Shown here: piece after piece, positions 15,713-23,800 of the stretch
Layout of the letters: each line of letters starts with the position of its first letter
Numbering within the stretch: the stretch's first letter is position 1
From: Bog-473 sp035534235
Lineage (GTDB): Bacteria; Actinomycetota; Acidimicrobiia; Acidimicrobiales; RAAP-2
Reading direction: 5' to 3'
Length of the DNA: 37,956 nucleotides
Assembly (NCBI GenBank): GCA_035534235.1
Contig: DATLSH010000007.1
Location: forward strand, 1-37,956
Notes under the pieces: generated by a model
What the model saw: the letters and a program-made list of their open reading frames with translations, nothing else
Told to the model about the DNA's origin: nothing
Database searches by the model: none
Position numbers and translations under genes: made by a program

Positions 15713-16681
15713 GTGCCGCGACGCCGACCTGTGACCGTGTCACCGTCCCTCAGCCACCGGTTGAACCTCCTGGCCCTGGCCCTGATCGCCCTCATTGTGG
15801 TCAGCGGCGGTGCCGTCCGGCTGACCGGTTCGGGCCTGGGTTGCAGTGACTGGCCCGAATGCTCGGTCGGGCACCTCACCCCGGCCCTGCAGTTCCACGG
15901 CCTGGTGGAATTCGGCAACCGCCTGGTCACCGTGGTGGTCACCATCGCCGTGGCGGCGGCCTTGCTGGGGGCCGTGTTCCGGAGGCCGCACCGGCGGGAC
16001 CTGGTGTGGCTGAGCGGCGGGCTGGTGGCGGGGGTGCTGGCCCAGGCCGTGCTGGGCGGGATCGTGGTGTACACCAAGCTCAATCCCTACGTGGTCATGG
16101 TGCACTTCGCCGCCACCATGCTCCTCCTGGCCGGTGCCGTCGTCCTGGTCCATCGCTCCACCCGTGACTACGGCCCGGGCTCGGGACACCTCCTGGTTCC
16201 CCGGCCCCTCATCCGCCTGCATTACGGGGTGGTGGCGCTGCTCGCCGTCGTCATCGCGGCCGGGACCGCCGTCACGGGAGCCGGCCCCCACGCCGGCGAC
16301 ACATCCGGGCACCTGGTGGCCAAGCGCATCCCCATCCCTCTGCGGGACATGGCCGAGCTCCATTCGAGCCTGGTCCTCCTCCTTCTCGGCCTCACCGTGG
16401 GGCTGGTCGTCGGATTGCACCTGGCCGACGTGCCCGAGCGGGTGCGCAAGTCCGGGCGCCTGCTGCTCGGCGTGATGGTGGCGCAGGCCGCGGTGGGCTA
16501 CACCCAGTACTTCACCCACCTGCCGGCGCTCGTGGTGGAGGTCCACCTCCTGGGGGCCACCCTCCTCGTGGTCGGGACCGTCCAGACCTTCTTGGCCTGC
16601 ACCTTCCACCCACCCGAGTCGGTGCCGGCGCCGGCCGCGGAGGGGACGGTGCCAGCAAGCGTCCCGATCGGCGCCCGGTAG
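15713..16681 (+). CDS. ctaA: Haem A synthase, CtaA/COX15 family
   Basis: 322 residues from GTG 15713, chosen because a TACGCT box ends 8 nt before it; TTG 15704 would lie inside that box. About eight membrane helices. The conserved GLGCSDWPEC pair of cysteines lies after helix 1, as in Gram-positive CtaA. Probable haem-ligand histidines are in QFHGLVEFGNR, VMVHFAATM, AELHSSLVLL and VEVHLLGATL. It oxidises the C8 methyl of haem O to the formyl group of haem A. Divergent from ctaB, its pathway partner. A short Pro/Ala-rich tail follows the last helix. Confidence 0.93.
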   Translation: MPRRRPVTVSPSLSHRLNLLALALIALIVVSGGAVRLTGSGLGCSDWPECSVGHLTPALQFHGLVEFGNRLVTVVVTIAVAAALLGAVFRRPHRRDLVWLSGGLVAGVLAQAVLGGIVVYTKLNPYVVMVHFAATMLLLAGAVVLVHRSTRDYGPGSGHLLVPRPLIRLHYGVVALLAVVIAAGTAVTGAGPHAGDTSGHLVAKRIPIPLRDMAELHSSLVLLLLGLTVGLVVGLHLADVPERVRKSGRLLLGVMVAQAAVGYTQYFTHLPALVVEVHLLGATLLVVGTVQTFLACTFHPPESVPAPAAEGTVPASVPIGAR

Positions 16682-16703
16682 GCTTGCCGCTTCGTTCGGT
16701 CGT

Positions 16704-16722
16704 CGCCGGCAGGGAGCCGGCG
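16704..16722 (+). terminator. GC-rich hairpin between ctaA and tRNA-Glu
   Basis: Perfect 7-bp arms (CGCCGGC / GCCGGCG) with a 5-nt loop, 22 nt after the ctaA stop. It has no U-tract, so it is a candidate terminator only. Confidence 0.4.
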
Positions 16723-16734
16723 CAGGGCCGACAG

Positions 16735-16807
16735 GCCCCCATCGTCTAGCGGCCTAGGACACCGCCCTTTCACGGCGGCAGCACGGGTTCGAATCCCGTT
16801 GGGGGTG
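16735..16807 (+). tRNA. tRNA-Glu (TTC)
   Basis: 73 nt. Acceptor GCCCCCA pairs with TGGGGGT (one G-U), anticodon stem CCGCC/GGCGG encloses the loop CTTTCAC with anticodon TTC, and T-arm ACGGG/CCCGT carries TTCGAAT. CCA is not encoded. The NlpC/P60 gene converges on it, ending 2 bp away. Confidence 0.95.
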
Positions 16808-16809
16808 CT

Positions 16810-18105
16810 TCAGGGGCGGCGGCCCATGGGCATGATGTCGCTCTGCCCCCACTGGTCAAGAGAGTTCAACTGCACGCCACCATCGGTTGACTCCACGATC
16901 TGACCTCCGCCGACGTACATGGCGGTGTGGTACACGCTCGTCCAGTCGGATTGATTGGATCCCCAGAACACCAGATCCCCTGCGGCCAGTGAACCGAGAG
17001 CCACCGGCTGGCCCGCGGTGTTGTACTGGTTGTTGGACACACGGGCGAAGGTGACTCCGGCCCCGTTCTGCCACGAGGCCAGAGCGAGCCCTGAACAGTC
17101 GTAGCCGACCGGGCCATTTCCGCCGTAGATGTACGGCTTGCCCAGCTGGGCAAACGCGAACATGACTGCCTTGTCGCCCTGGGTGACCGGTTGGAACATG
17201 AGCCCTTGGGGGGGCGGAGTTCCTTGGGCGCCACCGAAGGAACCAGACGTGCCGTTCTGATCCATCACCCAATAGCCCGGACCGGCGAGGTCGGCGACAA
17301 GCTTCTGCGCCGGATCGGGACTGACGTCGGTGGCCGAACCATCGAAGGGAGCATCGCCGAAGGCAAAGACGCCTCCATCACCGGACAGGAGCCAGTAGCC
17401 ACCTCCATCCGGAGCGGGGGTCATGCTGATGATGGGTTGGTTCAGGTGGATCGCACCGGTGGAACCTTCGAATTGGGCATCGCCGAAGGCAAAGACGCCG
17501 CCATCGGAGGCGACGAGCCAGTAACCGCCCCCATCCGGAGTGGCGGCCATGCCGACGATGGGCTTGTTGAGCTGAATGGCCCCGGTCGACCCGAAGAAGG
17601 GGGCATCGCCGAATGCGAAGATCCCACCGTCGGAGGCGACGAGCCAGTAACCGCGCCCATCCGGAGTGGCGGCCATGCCAACGATGGGCTTGTTGAGCTG
17701 AATGGCCCCGGTCGATCCGAAGAAGGGGGCATCGCCGAACGCGAAGATCCCACCGTCGGTGGCGACGAGCCAGTAGCCGCCCGCATCGTTGGTCGGGGTG
17801 ATCCCCGCGATCGGGTATGCCAGTGGCACGTTCGCAGCCGAACCATAGGATCCGGCACCTCCGAAGTTCCACACGTTGCCCTGGGCACTGGCCAGCCAGA
17901 AGCCACTGGGCGCGTTCGGGTCGTTGCCGGCACCGGTGTCGGTCCAGGGAGGTAACACAGGGTCAGCGGACGACGGAGTCGCAGGGGCGATCAAAGCCAC
18001 CGACACCAGCGTCGTCAGAGCCAGGAACGCGATCATCGCCTTCCGGCCAAGCAAGTGGAGTGGTGCGGGGACGCCACGGGGCGCAGGTGCCCTCAGCCCT
18101 GCCAT
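16810..18105 (-). CDS. Secreted NlpC/P60 peptidoglycan hydrolase with tandem GYWLVASDGG repeats
   Basis: 431 residues from ATG 18105, with a strong GGGAGGGGA ribosome site. Signal peptide: basic start, hydrophobic AMIAFLALTTLVSVALIA, likely cleavage near SSADP. Residues about 65-310 hold five or six 42-residue repeats of the form GYWLVASDGGIFAFGDAPF followed by a GSTGAIxLNxPIVGM stretch, a propeller-like module frequent in actinobacterial wall proteins. The C-terminal NlpC/P60 domain has catalytic Cys337 (YDCSGLALASW) and His393 (YHTAMYVGGG). Such enzymes cleave the D-Glu-to-diamino-acid bond in wall peptides. The repeats probably hold it at the wall or cell surface (inference). Confidence 0.9.
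   Translation of the reverse strand: MAGLRAPAPRGVPAPLHLLGRKAMIAFLALTTLVSVALIAPATPSSADPVLPPWTDTGAGNDPNAPSGFWLASAQGNVWNFGGAGSYGSAANVPLAYPIAGITPTNDAGGYWLVATDGGIFAFGDAPFFGSTGAIQLNKPIVGMAATPDGRGYWLVASDGGIFAFGDAPFFGSTGAIQLNKPIVGMAATPDGGGYWLVASDGGVFAFGDAQFEGSTGAIHLNQPIISMTPAPDGGGYWLLSGDGGVFAFGDAPFDGSATDVSPDPAQKLVADLAGPGYWVMDQNGTSGSFGGAQGTPPPQGLMFQPVTQGDKAVMFAFAQLGKPYIYGGNGPVGYDCSGLALASWQNGAGVTFARVSNNQYNTAGQPVALGSLAAGDLVFWGSNQSDWTSVYHTAMYVGGGQIVESTDGGVQLNSLDQWGQSDIMPMGRRP
17403..17784 (-). repeat. Tandem 126-bp in-frame repeats
   Basis: The phrase CCATCCGGAG recurs at 17405, 17531 and 17657, exactly 126 bp (42 codons) apart, and a diverged unit follows at 17783. The units 17531-17656 and 17657-17782 are almost identical, differing at a few bases, which suggests recent duplication. 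They encode the GYWLVASDGG repeats of the NlpC/P60 protein. Confidence 0.85.
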
Positions 18106-18581
18106 CTCTTCCCCTCCCTCTACGGCCCCACGACACGATCCATCAGCCCGGTGGTCGCCTCCTCACCACCAAGAGCAGTGAAGGTTCAGACCCGACATCG
18201 GCTGTCCAACATGAAGGGTACCCATCCCACCTCGCACTCAGGGTGCACTTCGGGTGCAGTGAGGTTTGTATGGCGGCCAATACGACGGGACCTGTGGGAA
18301 ACCTGGCGCGCCCGGGAAATGGCACCGAAGGTTCGTCACGTCTCCTTCACGGTGACGCGAGTTCCAGGGACACGATCTGGCTTGAACCGGGACGCCTTCT
18401 GGCTCCCCTACAGCTCCGTGAGGAGCGCCGTGGTGACGTCTCGCGACCGCGGGGAAAGCGATGTCAGGACATTGTGGACACCCTCGCTCTCCGCGGAGCG
18501 GAACTCTTGCGAGACGGGTACCATCACCGCAACAGCCATCGAAGTGAGGAGCGTCATGGACGCGGAAAGGGTAGGTGCATC
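18106..18581. other. Intergenic region upstream of the divergent NlpC/P60 and small barrel genes
   Basis: 476 bp with no convincing gene; frames reading through it are Arg/Ser/Thr-rich shadows. A TACCAT box at 18519-18524 could be a -10 for the downstream plus-strand gene with a leader of about 50 nt. A weak inverted repeat GTCAC/GTGAC lies near 18336-18356. No riboswitch that I recognise is visible. Confidence 0.4.
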
Positions 18582-18857
18582 ATGGCACTGGGGTTCTATT
18601 TCGTTCACGAAGGATTCTCGAAGGAGAAGTACGAGAGCGCGATCAAACAACTGGAAGCGGCCGGGGCGGGGTCGCCCAAAGGGCGCACGTTCCACGTAGC
18701 CCTCGAATCGAACGGCGCCATTCAGGTCTTCGACATCTGGGAATCGCAGGAGGAGTTCGAGGCGTTCGGGCAGACTCTCATGCCGATTCTCGGTGCACTG
18801 GGTGTCGAGTTGAACGAGCCGATGGTGGCAAACGTGCTCAACGTGATCACTGGCTGA
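18582..18857 (+). CDS. Small dimeric alpha/beta-barrel-like protein, function unknown
   Basis: 91 residues from ATG 18582; AAAGGG lies upstream. The pattern strand (ALGFYFVHEGF), helix (SKEKYESAIKQLEAAG), strand (GRTFHVALESN), strand (GAIQVFDIWES) and helix (QEEFEAFGQTLMPILGALG) is that of a ferredoxin-like dimeric alpha/beta barrel, as in antibiotic-biosynthesis-monooxygenase-like and stress-responsive families. No catalytic residues are recognisable. It lies 66 bp before an alpha/beta hydrolase gene that seems to have its own promoter. Confidence 0.75.
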   Translation: MALGFYFVHEGFSKEKYESAIKQLEAAGAGSPKGRTFHVALESNGAIQVFDIWESQEEFEAFGQTLMPILGALGVELNEPMVANVLNVITG

Positions 18858-18910
18858 GGCTCGCAGAGCCGCTCCTGGCTCGCCCGGCGGTCGCTCCGCC
18901 ATTGGTTCAG

Positions 18911-18916
18911 TAACTT
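18911..18916 (+). promoter_or_regulatory. Probable -10 box (TAACTT) of the alpha/beta hydrolase
   Basis: TAACTT ends 7 nt before ATG 18924, and no ribosome site is present, which suggests a leaderless mRNA. Confidence 0.45.
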
Positions 18917-18923
18917 CAGACGC

Positions 18924-19655
18924 ATGAAGCGGACTGTGGCGCTCGTGCACGGAGCCTGGCACGGCGCATGGTGCTGGGAATGGGTCGTCCCGCTCCTCGC
19001 GGCCCGCGGGATTGAGGCCGTGGCCATTGACCTTCCTGGCCACGGCCGGGACCCGGGCGTGCTCGGTGACCTCAACCAGGACGCAGCGCGGGTCCATGAG
19101 ATGCTCGATCGCCTTGGAGGCGGCGTCGTCCTTGTGGGGCATTCCTACGGCGGCGCGGTCATCACCCAGGCCGGGAACCATGGGGCAGTCGCGCACCTCG
19201 TCTACCTGGCCGCGTTCCCGCTCCAGATGGATGAGAGCTGTGCATCCACCGCGGCACATGAACCCGAAGCCCGGCACATCACCTATGAGGGTCGACCGAA
19301 CGTGGGCTCGGGTTTCGTGGTAGGCCCGAACGGCACGATCACGCTCGATCCGGTGGTCGCGGCCGAGTGCCTTTACAACCGATGTGATCCGGACCTGGTC
19401 AGGTGGGCGGTGGCCCAACTGGGTCCACAGCCCTTGATCACGTTCCAACAATCCCCGACCACAGAGGCCTGGAGGAGCAAGGCATCAACTTACGCAGTGT
19501 GCGCTGACGACATGGTCGTGCACCCAGATCTGCAGAGGATCCTGGCCCGACGGTGCGGGTCCGTGGTGGAGTGGCCGACCGATCATTCACCGTTTCTCAG
19601 CCGTCCTGAGTTGGTGGCAGATCTCCTGACCGCATTGGCTACGGACCCCGGTTGA
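18924..19655 (+). CDS. Alpha/beta hydrolase (EstC/hydroxynitrile-lyase-like)
   Basis: 243 residues. The oxyanion region LVHGAWHGAWCWEWV, the nucleophile elbow GHSYGG with Ser74, an Asp in CADDMVVHP and the His of TDHSPFLS give a complete triad. The HGAWHGAW start and compact cap are typical of the plant methylesterase / hydroxynitrile-lyase-like group, often annotated in actinobacteria as alpha/beta fold hydrolase or EstC. It is likely a cytosolic esterase; the substrate is unknown. Its last 17 bp overlap the end of the convergent gene. Confidence 0.85.
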   Translation: MKRTVALVHGAWHGAWCWEWVVPLLAARGIEAVAIDLPGHGRDPGVLGDLNQDAARVHEMLDRLGGGVVLVGHSYGGAVITQAGNHGAVAHLVYLAAFPLQMDESCASTAAHEPEARHITYEGRPNVGSGFVVGPNGTITLDPVVAAECLYNRCDPDLVRWAVAQLGPQPLITFQQSPTTEAWRSKASTYAVCADDMVVHPDLQRILARRCGSVVEWPTDHSPFLSRPELVADLLTALATDPG

Positions 19656-20511
19656 CCCCCGGCATGGTCGGGACCTGCTGGCGCATCATCTGCTCCTTCC
19701 AAGCGTTGAATGATCCCTGAAGAACCATCTCCTCGGCCAACGGTCTCTTGTGGTCCAAGAACCATTCGACGCCACCGCTCTGGAGGATGAAGCCGCACAC
19801 GTACGCGCCGGCGCGGAGGTGGCGCCAAGGTGTGTTGATGCTCAATGCCGCGGCCCAGGCGTCCCAGATGCAGTCCACCACGACCGATCCGTTGCCGACG
19901 CCCTGCTCGCAAGCGGCTCGGCTCACGTACAGCCCGACCGTCTGCTCGCGTGTCGCATCAATGCCCTGCGAACCAGGGTCCAGGAGATTCAGGGCCGAGT
20001 CGTAGTCGATGCGACCGAGAGCGATATCTCCATCATTGTTCCGACCGAAGCGGTGCATGGCCCGACCTTGGAGGGCGACGAACTGCGCCTGCGGCTCCCC
20101 GGCCGAGAGCCTCACCGCCTCATCCCAATACTCTCCCGCTCTCTTCATGTGCCACACCTGTTCAAAGGTGTTCGCCAGCACGTAAGCGCTGTACCAGCCG
20201 AGCTCCGGACAGGAGTCCGACGGGTCCGTGGGGTGCAGGAGCTGGTGGGCTTGGGATCCCACCACCTGCAGTTCGGCCATGGTCCCCTGCACGGACACGT
20301 TGACCGCCGGACTCCCAGGTGACACCGGCGGAATGTTCTGTGCGAAAGCCTTTCCCAGAAGGTTGGTCAGGGTGCTGATGAGGCCGTCCAGCTGCCCCTG
20401 GGCATCACCCTCGGCGCTGGTCTTTTGCAGCCGGTAGGAGCGGTACCCGAGCGCAAAGGCCAGCATGGCGATCAGGGCACTCGACACGGCGATCCAGTCA
20501 CTGGAGGTCAT
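19639..20511 (-). CDS. Membrane-anchored helical (TPR-like) hypothetical protein
   Basis: 290 residues, no family recognised. Residues about 4-24 (DWIAVSSALIAMLAFALGY) form one membrane helix, followed by a polar, mostly helical soluble part. Phrases such as AYVLANTFEQVWHMKRAGEYWDEAVRLSAG and AQFVALQGRAMHRFGRNNDGDIALGRIDYDSALNLL have the alternation expected of TPR-like helical hairpins. A ribosome-site-like AAAGGTGG precedes ATG 20511. It converges on the alpha/beta hydrolase. The 194 bp upstream, to the end of the TetR gene, hold nothing I can assign. Confidence 0.6.
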   Translation of the reverse strand: MTSSDWIAVSSALIAMLAFALGYRSYRLQKTSAEGDAQGQLDGLISTLTNLLGKAFAQNIPPVSPGSPAVNVSVQGTMAELQVVGSQAHQLLHPTDPSDSCPELGWYSAYVLANTFEQVWHMKRAGEYWDEAVRLSAGEPQAQFVALQGRAMHRFGRNNDGDIALGRIDYDSALNLLDPGSQGIDATREQTVGLYVSRAACEQGVGNGSVVVDCIWDAWAAALSINTPWRHLRAGAYVCGFILQSGGVEWFLDHKRPLAEEMVLQGSFNAWKEQMMRQQVPTMPGVNRGP

Positions 20512-20705
20512 CGGCCACCACCTTTCCGCTCGACTGACTACCTCAGCTCATCGGAAAAAGCCAGCACCCGGCCCGTATTCCATCTCCTCACCGTCGTCCA
20601 TGACGCGGACCGTCCACGAGAGCCTCAGGGCTGTCGGGCAACTCACCCGCCCCGACGTGCACTGCGCAGAGCACACATCTCCCGCCACGCGCCGGTGCCC
20701 GCAGG

Positions 20706-21317
20706 TCAGGGAGTCGGCAGCGGCCCCAGGGCAGCCTCGAACACTGACGCCACATCGCCGGAGTAAACGAGCGTCGCCTGGCTGCCGAGCTGGACCACCG
20801 ACATGAGCATCGACAAGATCAAAGCGACAACGCCATTGCCCATGGAGACGGGATCGATGTCGGGACGGACCGTTCCTGCCGCCTGTTCGGTCCGCAACCG
20901 CTCGGTGCAGACCTTGCGGAGCTCGTTCAGGGCGGGGATCTCCAACACGCGGGCCGTCACCTCTGGCTCGAGCCCGGCCAGCAACCTTCGAGCCAGTGGA
21001 TGGTGTTCGACCGCGCCGATCAAGGTGAAGATCAGGGTGTCGCGCCAAATGCGGACTTCCGGTTCATCCTGCACCGTGGTCAGGCCTTCGTGGATCACCC
21101 CGGCGGCGTCTTCGTCCACCGCGGCGAGAAACAGGGCCTCCTTGCTCGGGAAGTAGGCGTAGGCGACGGTCCCGCCGACGGGGGCGTCCCGCGCGATGTC
21201 CGCCACCGAGGTGGACCGGTACCCGTCCCGCCCGAAGCGGGCAATGGCCGCTTCCAGGATGGCCCGCCGGGTGTGGGCCCCCTTGCTATCGGCTGATTGG
21301 TCCTGATCGTCTTCCAT
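20706..21317 (-). CDS. TetR-family transcriptional regulator
   Basis: 203 residues from ATG 21317, chosen because GGAGG lies 9 nt upstream; ATG 21323 and a start at 21368 are alternatives. The N-terminal helix-turn-helix is typical: TRRAILEAAIARFGRDGYRSTSVADIARDA, then GTVAYAYFPSKEALFLAAVD. The C-terminal ligand domain is about 140 residues with no recognisable ligand pocket. It diverges from a three-gene oxidative operon across about 95 bp containing palindromes, so it is probably the local repressor, released by a substrate or product of that pathway (inference). Confidence 0.88.
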   Translation of the reverse strand: MEDDQDQSADSKGAHTRRAILEAAIARFGRDGYRSTSVADIARDAPVGGTVAYAYFPSKEALFLAAVDEDAAGVIHEGLTTVQDEPEVRIWRDTLIFTLIGAVEHHPLARRLLAGLEPEVTARVLEIPALNELRKVCTERLRTEQAAGTVRPDIDPVSMGNGVVALILSMLMSVVQLGSQATLVYSGDVASVFEAALGPLPTP

Positions 21318-21351
21318 GGACATGGGCCTCCAGGCTAACAGAAAGGAGTGT

Positions 21352-21380
21352 TTGAGAGTTATACTCATATATTCTAGAAT
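21352..21380. promoter_or_regulatory. AT-rich divergent promoter/operator with palindromes
   Basis: Between the TetR gene and the oxidative operon lie GAGT-TAT-ACTC (21356-21366) and the perfect 10-bp palindrome ATTCTAGAAT (21371-21380). TATATT (21368-21373) could be a -10 box for the plus-strand operon and TATAAC (minus, 21364-21359) for the regulator gene. The AT content contrasts with the GC-rich surroundings. Likely TetR operator. Confidence 0.5.
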
Positions 21381-21412
21381 GGCGACCGGCCGACCACCAG
21401 AAGGCGGAGCAC

Positions 21413-22282
21413 ATGACGCAGACCAGCAACCCGGAGCGCAAGGTCCCGACTCGCCGCATGTCGTTTGAGGAGGCCATGAAGGACCTGCCCAAGCATTTCG
21501 CAGCGGACGGTGACCTCATTTCGTGCCACCTCACCGCGGCCCTCTCGTCGGTCTTCCCCGACGGGGAGGACTACTTCGTCCGATCGGTACGCCATTACCG
21601 CGACCAGGTCACCGACCCCGCCCTGAAGCGCCAGGTCGCTGGCTTCATCGGCCAGGAATCGGTGCACGGTCGCGAGCATCGCGTCTTCAACGACCGTCTC
21701 GACGAGCTGGGCTACCCCACCAAGAAGTACGAGCGCATGACGAAATTCGGATTGAAGATACGGGAGCGCATCCTGCCGCCGAAGTCGAATCTGGCCGCCA
21801 CCGCCGCCCTCGAACACTTCACCGCCACCCTGGCCGAACTGGTGCTCTCCGACGAGGAGGTCCGGCGGCTCTTCGGTGCCGAAGTGGTCCGTGACCTCTT
21901 CGTGTGGCACGCGCTGGAGGAGTCCGAGCACAAGGCCGTGGCCTTCGATGTCTACAAGGCGGTGGGTGGCACCGAGCGCATGCGGGTGTGGACCATGAAC
22001 TTCTTCCGCTTCGGCTTCGTCGTGGGAATGGCCCTCGCGGTCACCGTGTCGCTGTTGGGTGACCGGGCGACCTATTCCCGGGGCACTCTCGGTCAGAGCT
22101 GGCGCCACTTCAAGAAGTCGCCCATCATGCAGAAGAAGACCTGGGACCAGCTGCGCGACTACAACCGGCCGGATTTCCACCCCGACGACAGCAATACCGA
22201 CGACCTCGTCAATCGCTGGCGCACGGAGCTGTTCGGTGAGCACGGCACGCTCAACGACAAGCTCGTAAGCTCGGCGGTCTGA
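21413..22282 (+). CDS. PF10118 ferritin-like 'metal-dependent hydrolase'
   Basis: 289 residues; GGCGGAG lies 5 nt before ATG 21413. The order of motifs fits PF10118: SSVFPDGEDYFVRSVRHYRD, then GFIGQESVHGREHRVFN, then ALEHFTATLAEL, then WHALEESEHKAVAFDVY. The Glu/His residues of the last three motifs form the expected di-metal site in a four-helix bundle. A hydrophobic segment (FGFVVGMALAVTVSLLG) follows. The family is found beside flavin monooxygenases and short-chain dehydrogenases in mycobacteria and relatives, as here. Its chemistry is poorly defined; hydroxylation of a lipid or terpenoid is possible. The stop overlaps the next start by 1 nt (TGATG). Confidence 0.85.
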   Translation: MTQTSNPERKVPTRRMSFEEAMKDLPKHFAADGDLISCHLTAALSSVFPDGEDYFVRSVRHYRDQVTDPALKRQVAGFIGQESVHGREHRVFNDRLDELGYPTKKYERMTKFGLKIRERILPPKSNLAATAALEHFTATLAELVLSDEEVRRLFGAEVVRDLFVWHALEESEHKAVAFDVYKAVGGTERMRVWTMNFFRFGFVVGMALAVTVSLLGDRATYSRGTLGQSWRHFKKSPIMQKKTWDQLRDYNRPDFHPDDSNTDDLVNRWRTELFGEHGTLNDKLVSSAV

Positions 22283-23787
22283 TGGAACCGACCACTTCCG
22301 ACCAACACGTTGACGTTCTGATCGTCGGCGCCGGCCTCTCTGGCATCGGCGCGGCTCACTACCTGCAGACCGACTGCCCTTGGGCCAGTTACGCGATCTT
22401 CGAGGCGCGTGACGCCATCGGGGGAACCTGGGATCTCTTCCGGTACCCGGGCATCCGCTCCGATTCGGACATGTTCACCCTCGGGTACTCATTCCGGCCC
22501 TGGGAGGGTGAAAAGGCGATCGCCGATGGCGATTCCATCCTGCAGTACATCCGCGACACCGCATTAGAGGCCGGGATCGACAAGAAGATACGTTTCAACC
22601 ACCGCATTGTCGGCGCTAACTGGTCGACTGCAGACTCCCGCTGGGACATCACCGCCGAGCGGACCGACACCGGGGAGACGGTCCGCTTGACCGCATCGTT
22701 CGTGTTCTCCTGCACCGGGTACTACCGGTATGACCACGGCTACCTGCCTGAGTTCCCCGGCATGGACCGCTTCAAGGGCACCATCGTCCACCCCCAGAAG
22801 TGGCCCGACGATCTCAACTTCGCCGGTCAGAAGGTCGTGGTGATCGGGAGCGGGGCCACCGCGGTGACGCTGATTCCCTCCCTGGCCCAGTCCGCCGCAC
22901 ACGTGACGATGCTGCAGCGGTCCCCTTCGTACATTGCCTCCATGCCGGCCAAGAGCCCCGTGGCGGCCGTGTTCCGCCGCATCCTGCCGGAGCGCCTCGC
23001 GGGACCGACCATCCGGTGGTTCAACGCCCTGATGACCCAGGCCTTCTACCAGGTGAGCCGGCGGCGACCGGACTTCATCAAGCGGTTCCTGATCAAGAGC
23101 GTGGGGCGTCAGCTCCCCGCCGGTTATGACGTGGAAAGGCACTTCACCCCCAGCTACAACCCCTGGGACCAACGTGTCTGCCTCGTTCCCGACGGTGATC
23201 TGTTCAAGGCGATCAAGGCCGGTACTGCCTCGGTGGCCACCGATCACATCGAATCCTTCACCGAGGACTGCCTGCTTCTGAAATCAGGGGATGAGCTGCC
23301 GGCCGACATCATCATTACCGCCACCGGCCTCGAACTCCTCTTTCTCGGCGGCATCGTGCTGACCGTCGACGGTGAGGAGGTCGACCCGGCGAGCAGGCTC
23401 ACCTACAAGGGGATGATGCTCGAGGGTGTACCCAACCTGGCACTCGCCATCGGCTACACGAATGCCTCGTGGACGTTGAAGTGCGACCTGACCTGTAACT
23501 ACGTGTGCCGCTTGCTGAACCACATGCACGCCACCGGGCAGCGCCAGTGCACTCCCCGGAACCGGGACGCCTCAATCGCCACCTCACCGATCCTGGGCCT
23601 GTCGTCGGGCTACATCCAACGATCGGTGCATCTGCTCCCGAAACAGGGATCGCATTTCCCATGGCAGGTCCACCAGAGCTATCTGCGCGACTACCGCGCA
23701 CTCAAGATGAGCGACATTGAAGATGAGGTCATGGAGTTCCGCGGTCCCGAAGTCGAGGCGGAGACTGCGGTCGCCGTCGCATCCTGA
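22282..23787 (+). CDS. Baeyer-Villiger-type flavin monooxygenase
   Basis: 501 residues. FAD-binding GAGLSG (16-21) in VDVLIVGAGLSGIGAA, the BVMO fingerprint FKGTIVHPQKWP (Phe164, His170, Trp174) and NADPH-binding GSGATA (189-194) are intact. The GTWDLFRYPGIRSDSDMF segment is also typical. Such enzymes insert oxygen next to a ketone or oxidise soft heteroatoms with NADPH and O2. In the middle of the TetR-flanked operon, directly after the PF10118 gene and before the dehydrogenase, it suggests an alcohol-ketone-ester route for a hydrophobic substrate (inference). Confidence 0.9.
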   Translation: MEPTTSDQHVDVLIVGAGLSGIGAAHYLQTDCPWASYAIFEARDAIGGTWDLFRYPGIRSDSDMFTLGYSFRPWEGEKAIADGDSILQYIRDTALEAGIDKKIRFNHRIVGANWSTADSRWDITAERTDTGETVRLTASFVFSCTGYYRYDHGYLPEFPGMDRFKGTIVHPQKWPDDLNFAGQKVVVIGSGATAVTLIPSLAQSAAHVTMLQRSPSYIASMPAKSPVAAVFRRILPERLAGPTIRWFNALMTQAFYQVSRRRPDFIKRFLIKSVGRQLPAGYDVERHFTPSYNPWDQRVCLVPDGDLFKAIKAGTASVATDHIESFTEDCLLLKSGDELPADIIITATGLELLFLGGIVLTVDGEEVDPASRLTYKGMMLEGVPNLALAIGYTNASWTLKCDLTCNYVCRLLNHMHATGQRQCTPRNRDASIATSPILGLSSGYIQRSVHLLPKQGSHFPWQVHQSYLRDYRALKMSDIEDEVMEFRGPEVEAETAVAVAS

Positions 23788-23800
23788 AGGAGCGCACAGA

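Noticed and set aside
17403..17784. Regular repeats that could suggest a CRISPR array
   Set aside because: The units are 126 bp, contiguous, in frame and code for protein repeats; there are no spacers.
17191..17955. A 254-codon plus-strand frame with repeats (GGDEPV...SGGHADDGLV)
   Set aside because: Its repeats only mirror the 126-bp repeats of the NlpC/P60 gene on the other strand.
18106..18360. c-di-AMP (ydaO-type) riboswitch before the NlpC/P60 gene, as in some actinobacteria
   Set aside because: I could not find the conserved GGGGAACC-like and GGTGAGGC-like elements on the minus strand.
18408..19451. A 347-codon minus-strand frame
   Set aside because: Overlaps the alpha/beta hydrolase and the small barrel gene in antisense, with no recognisable domain and unlikely composition.
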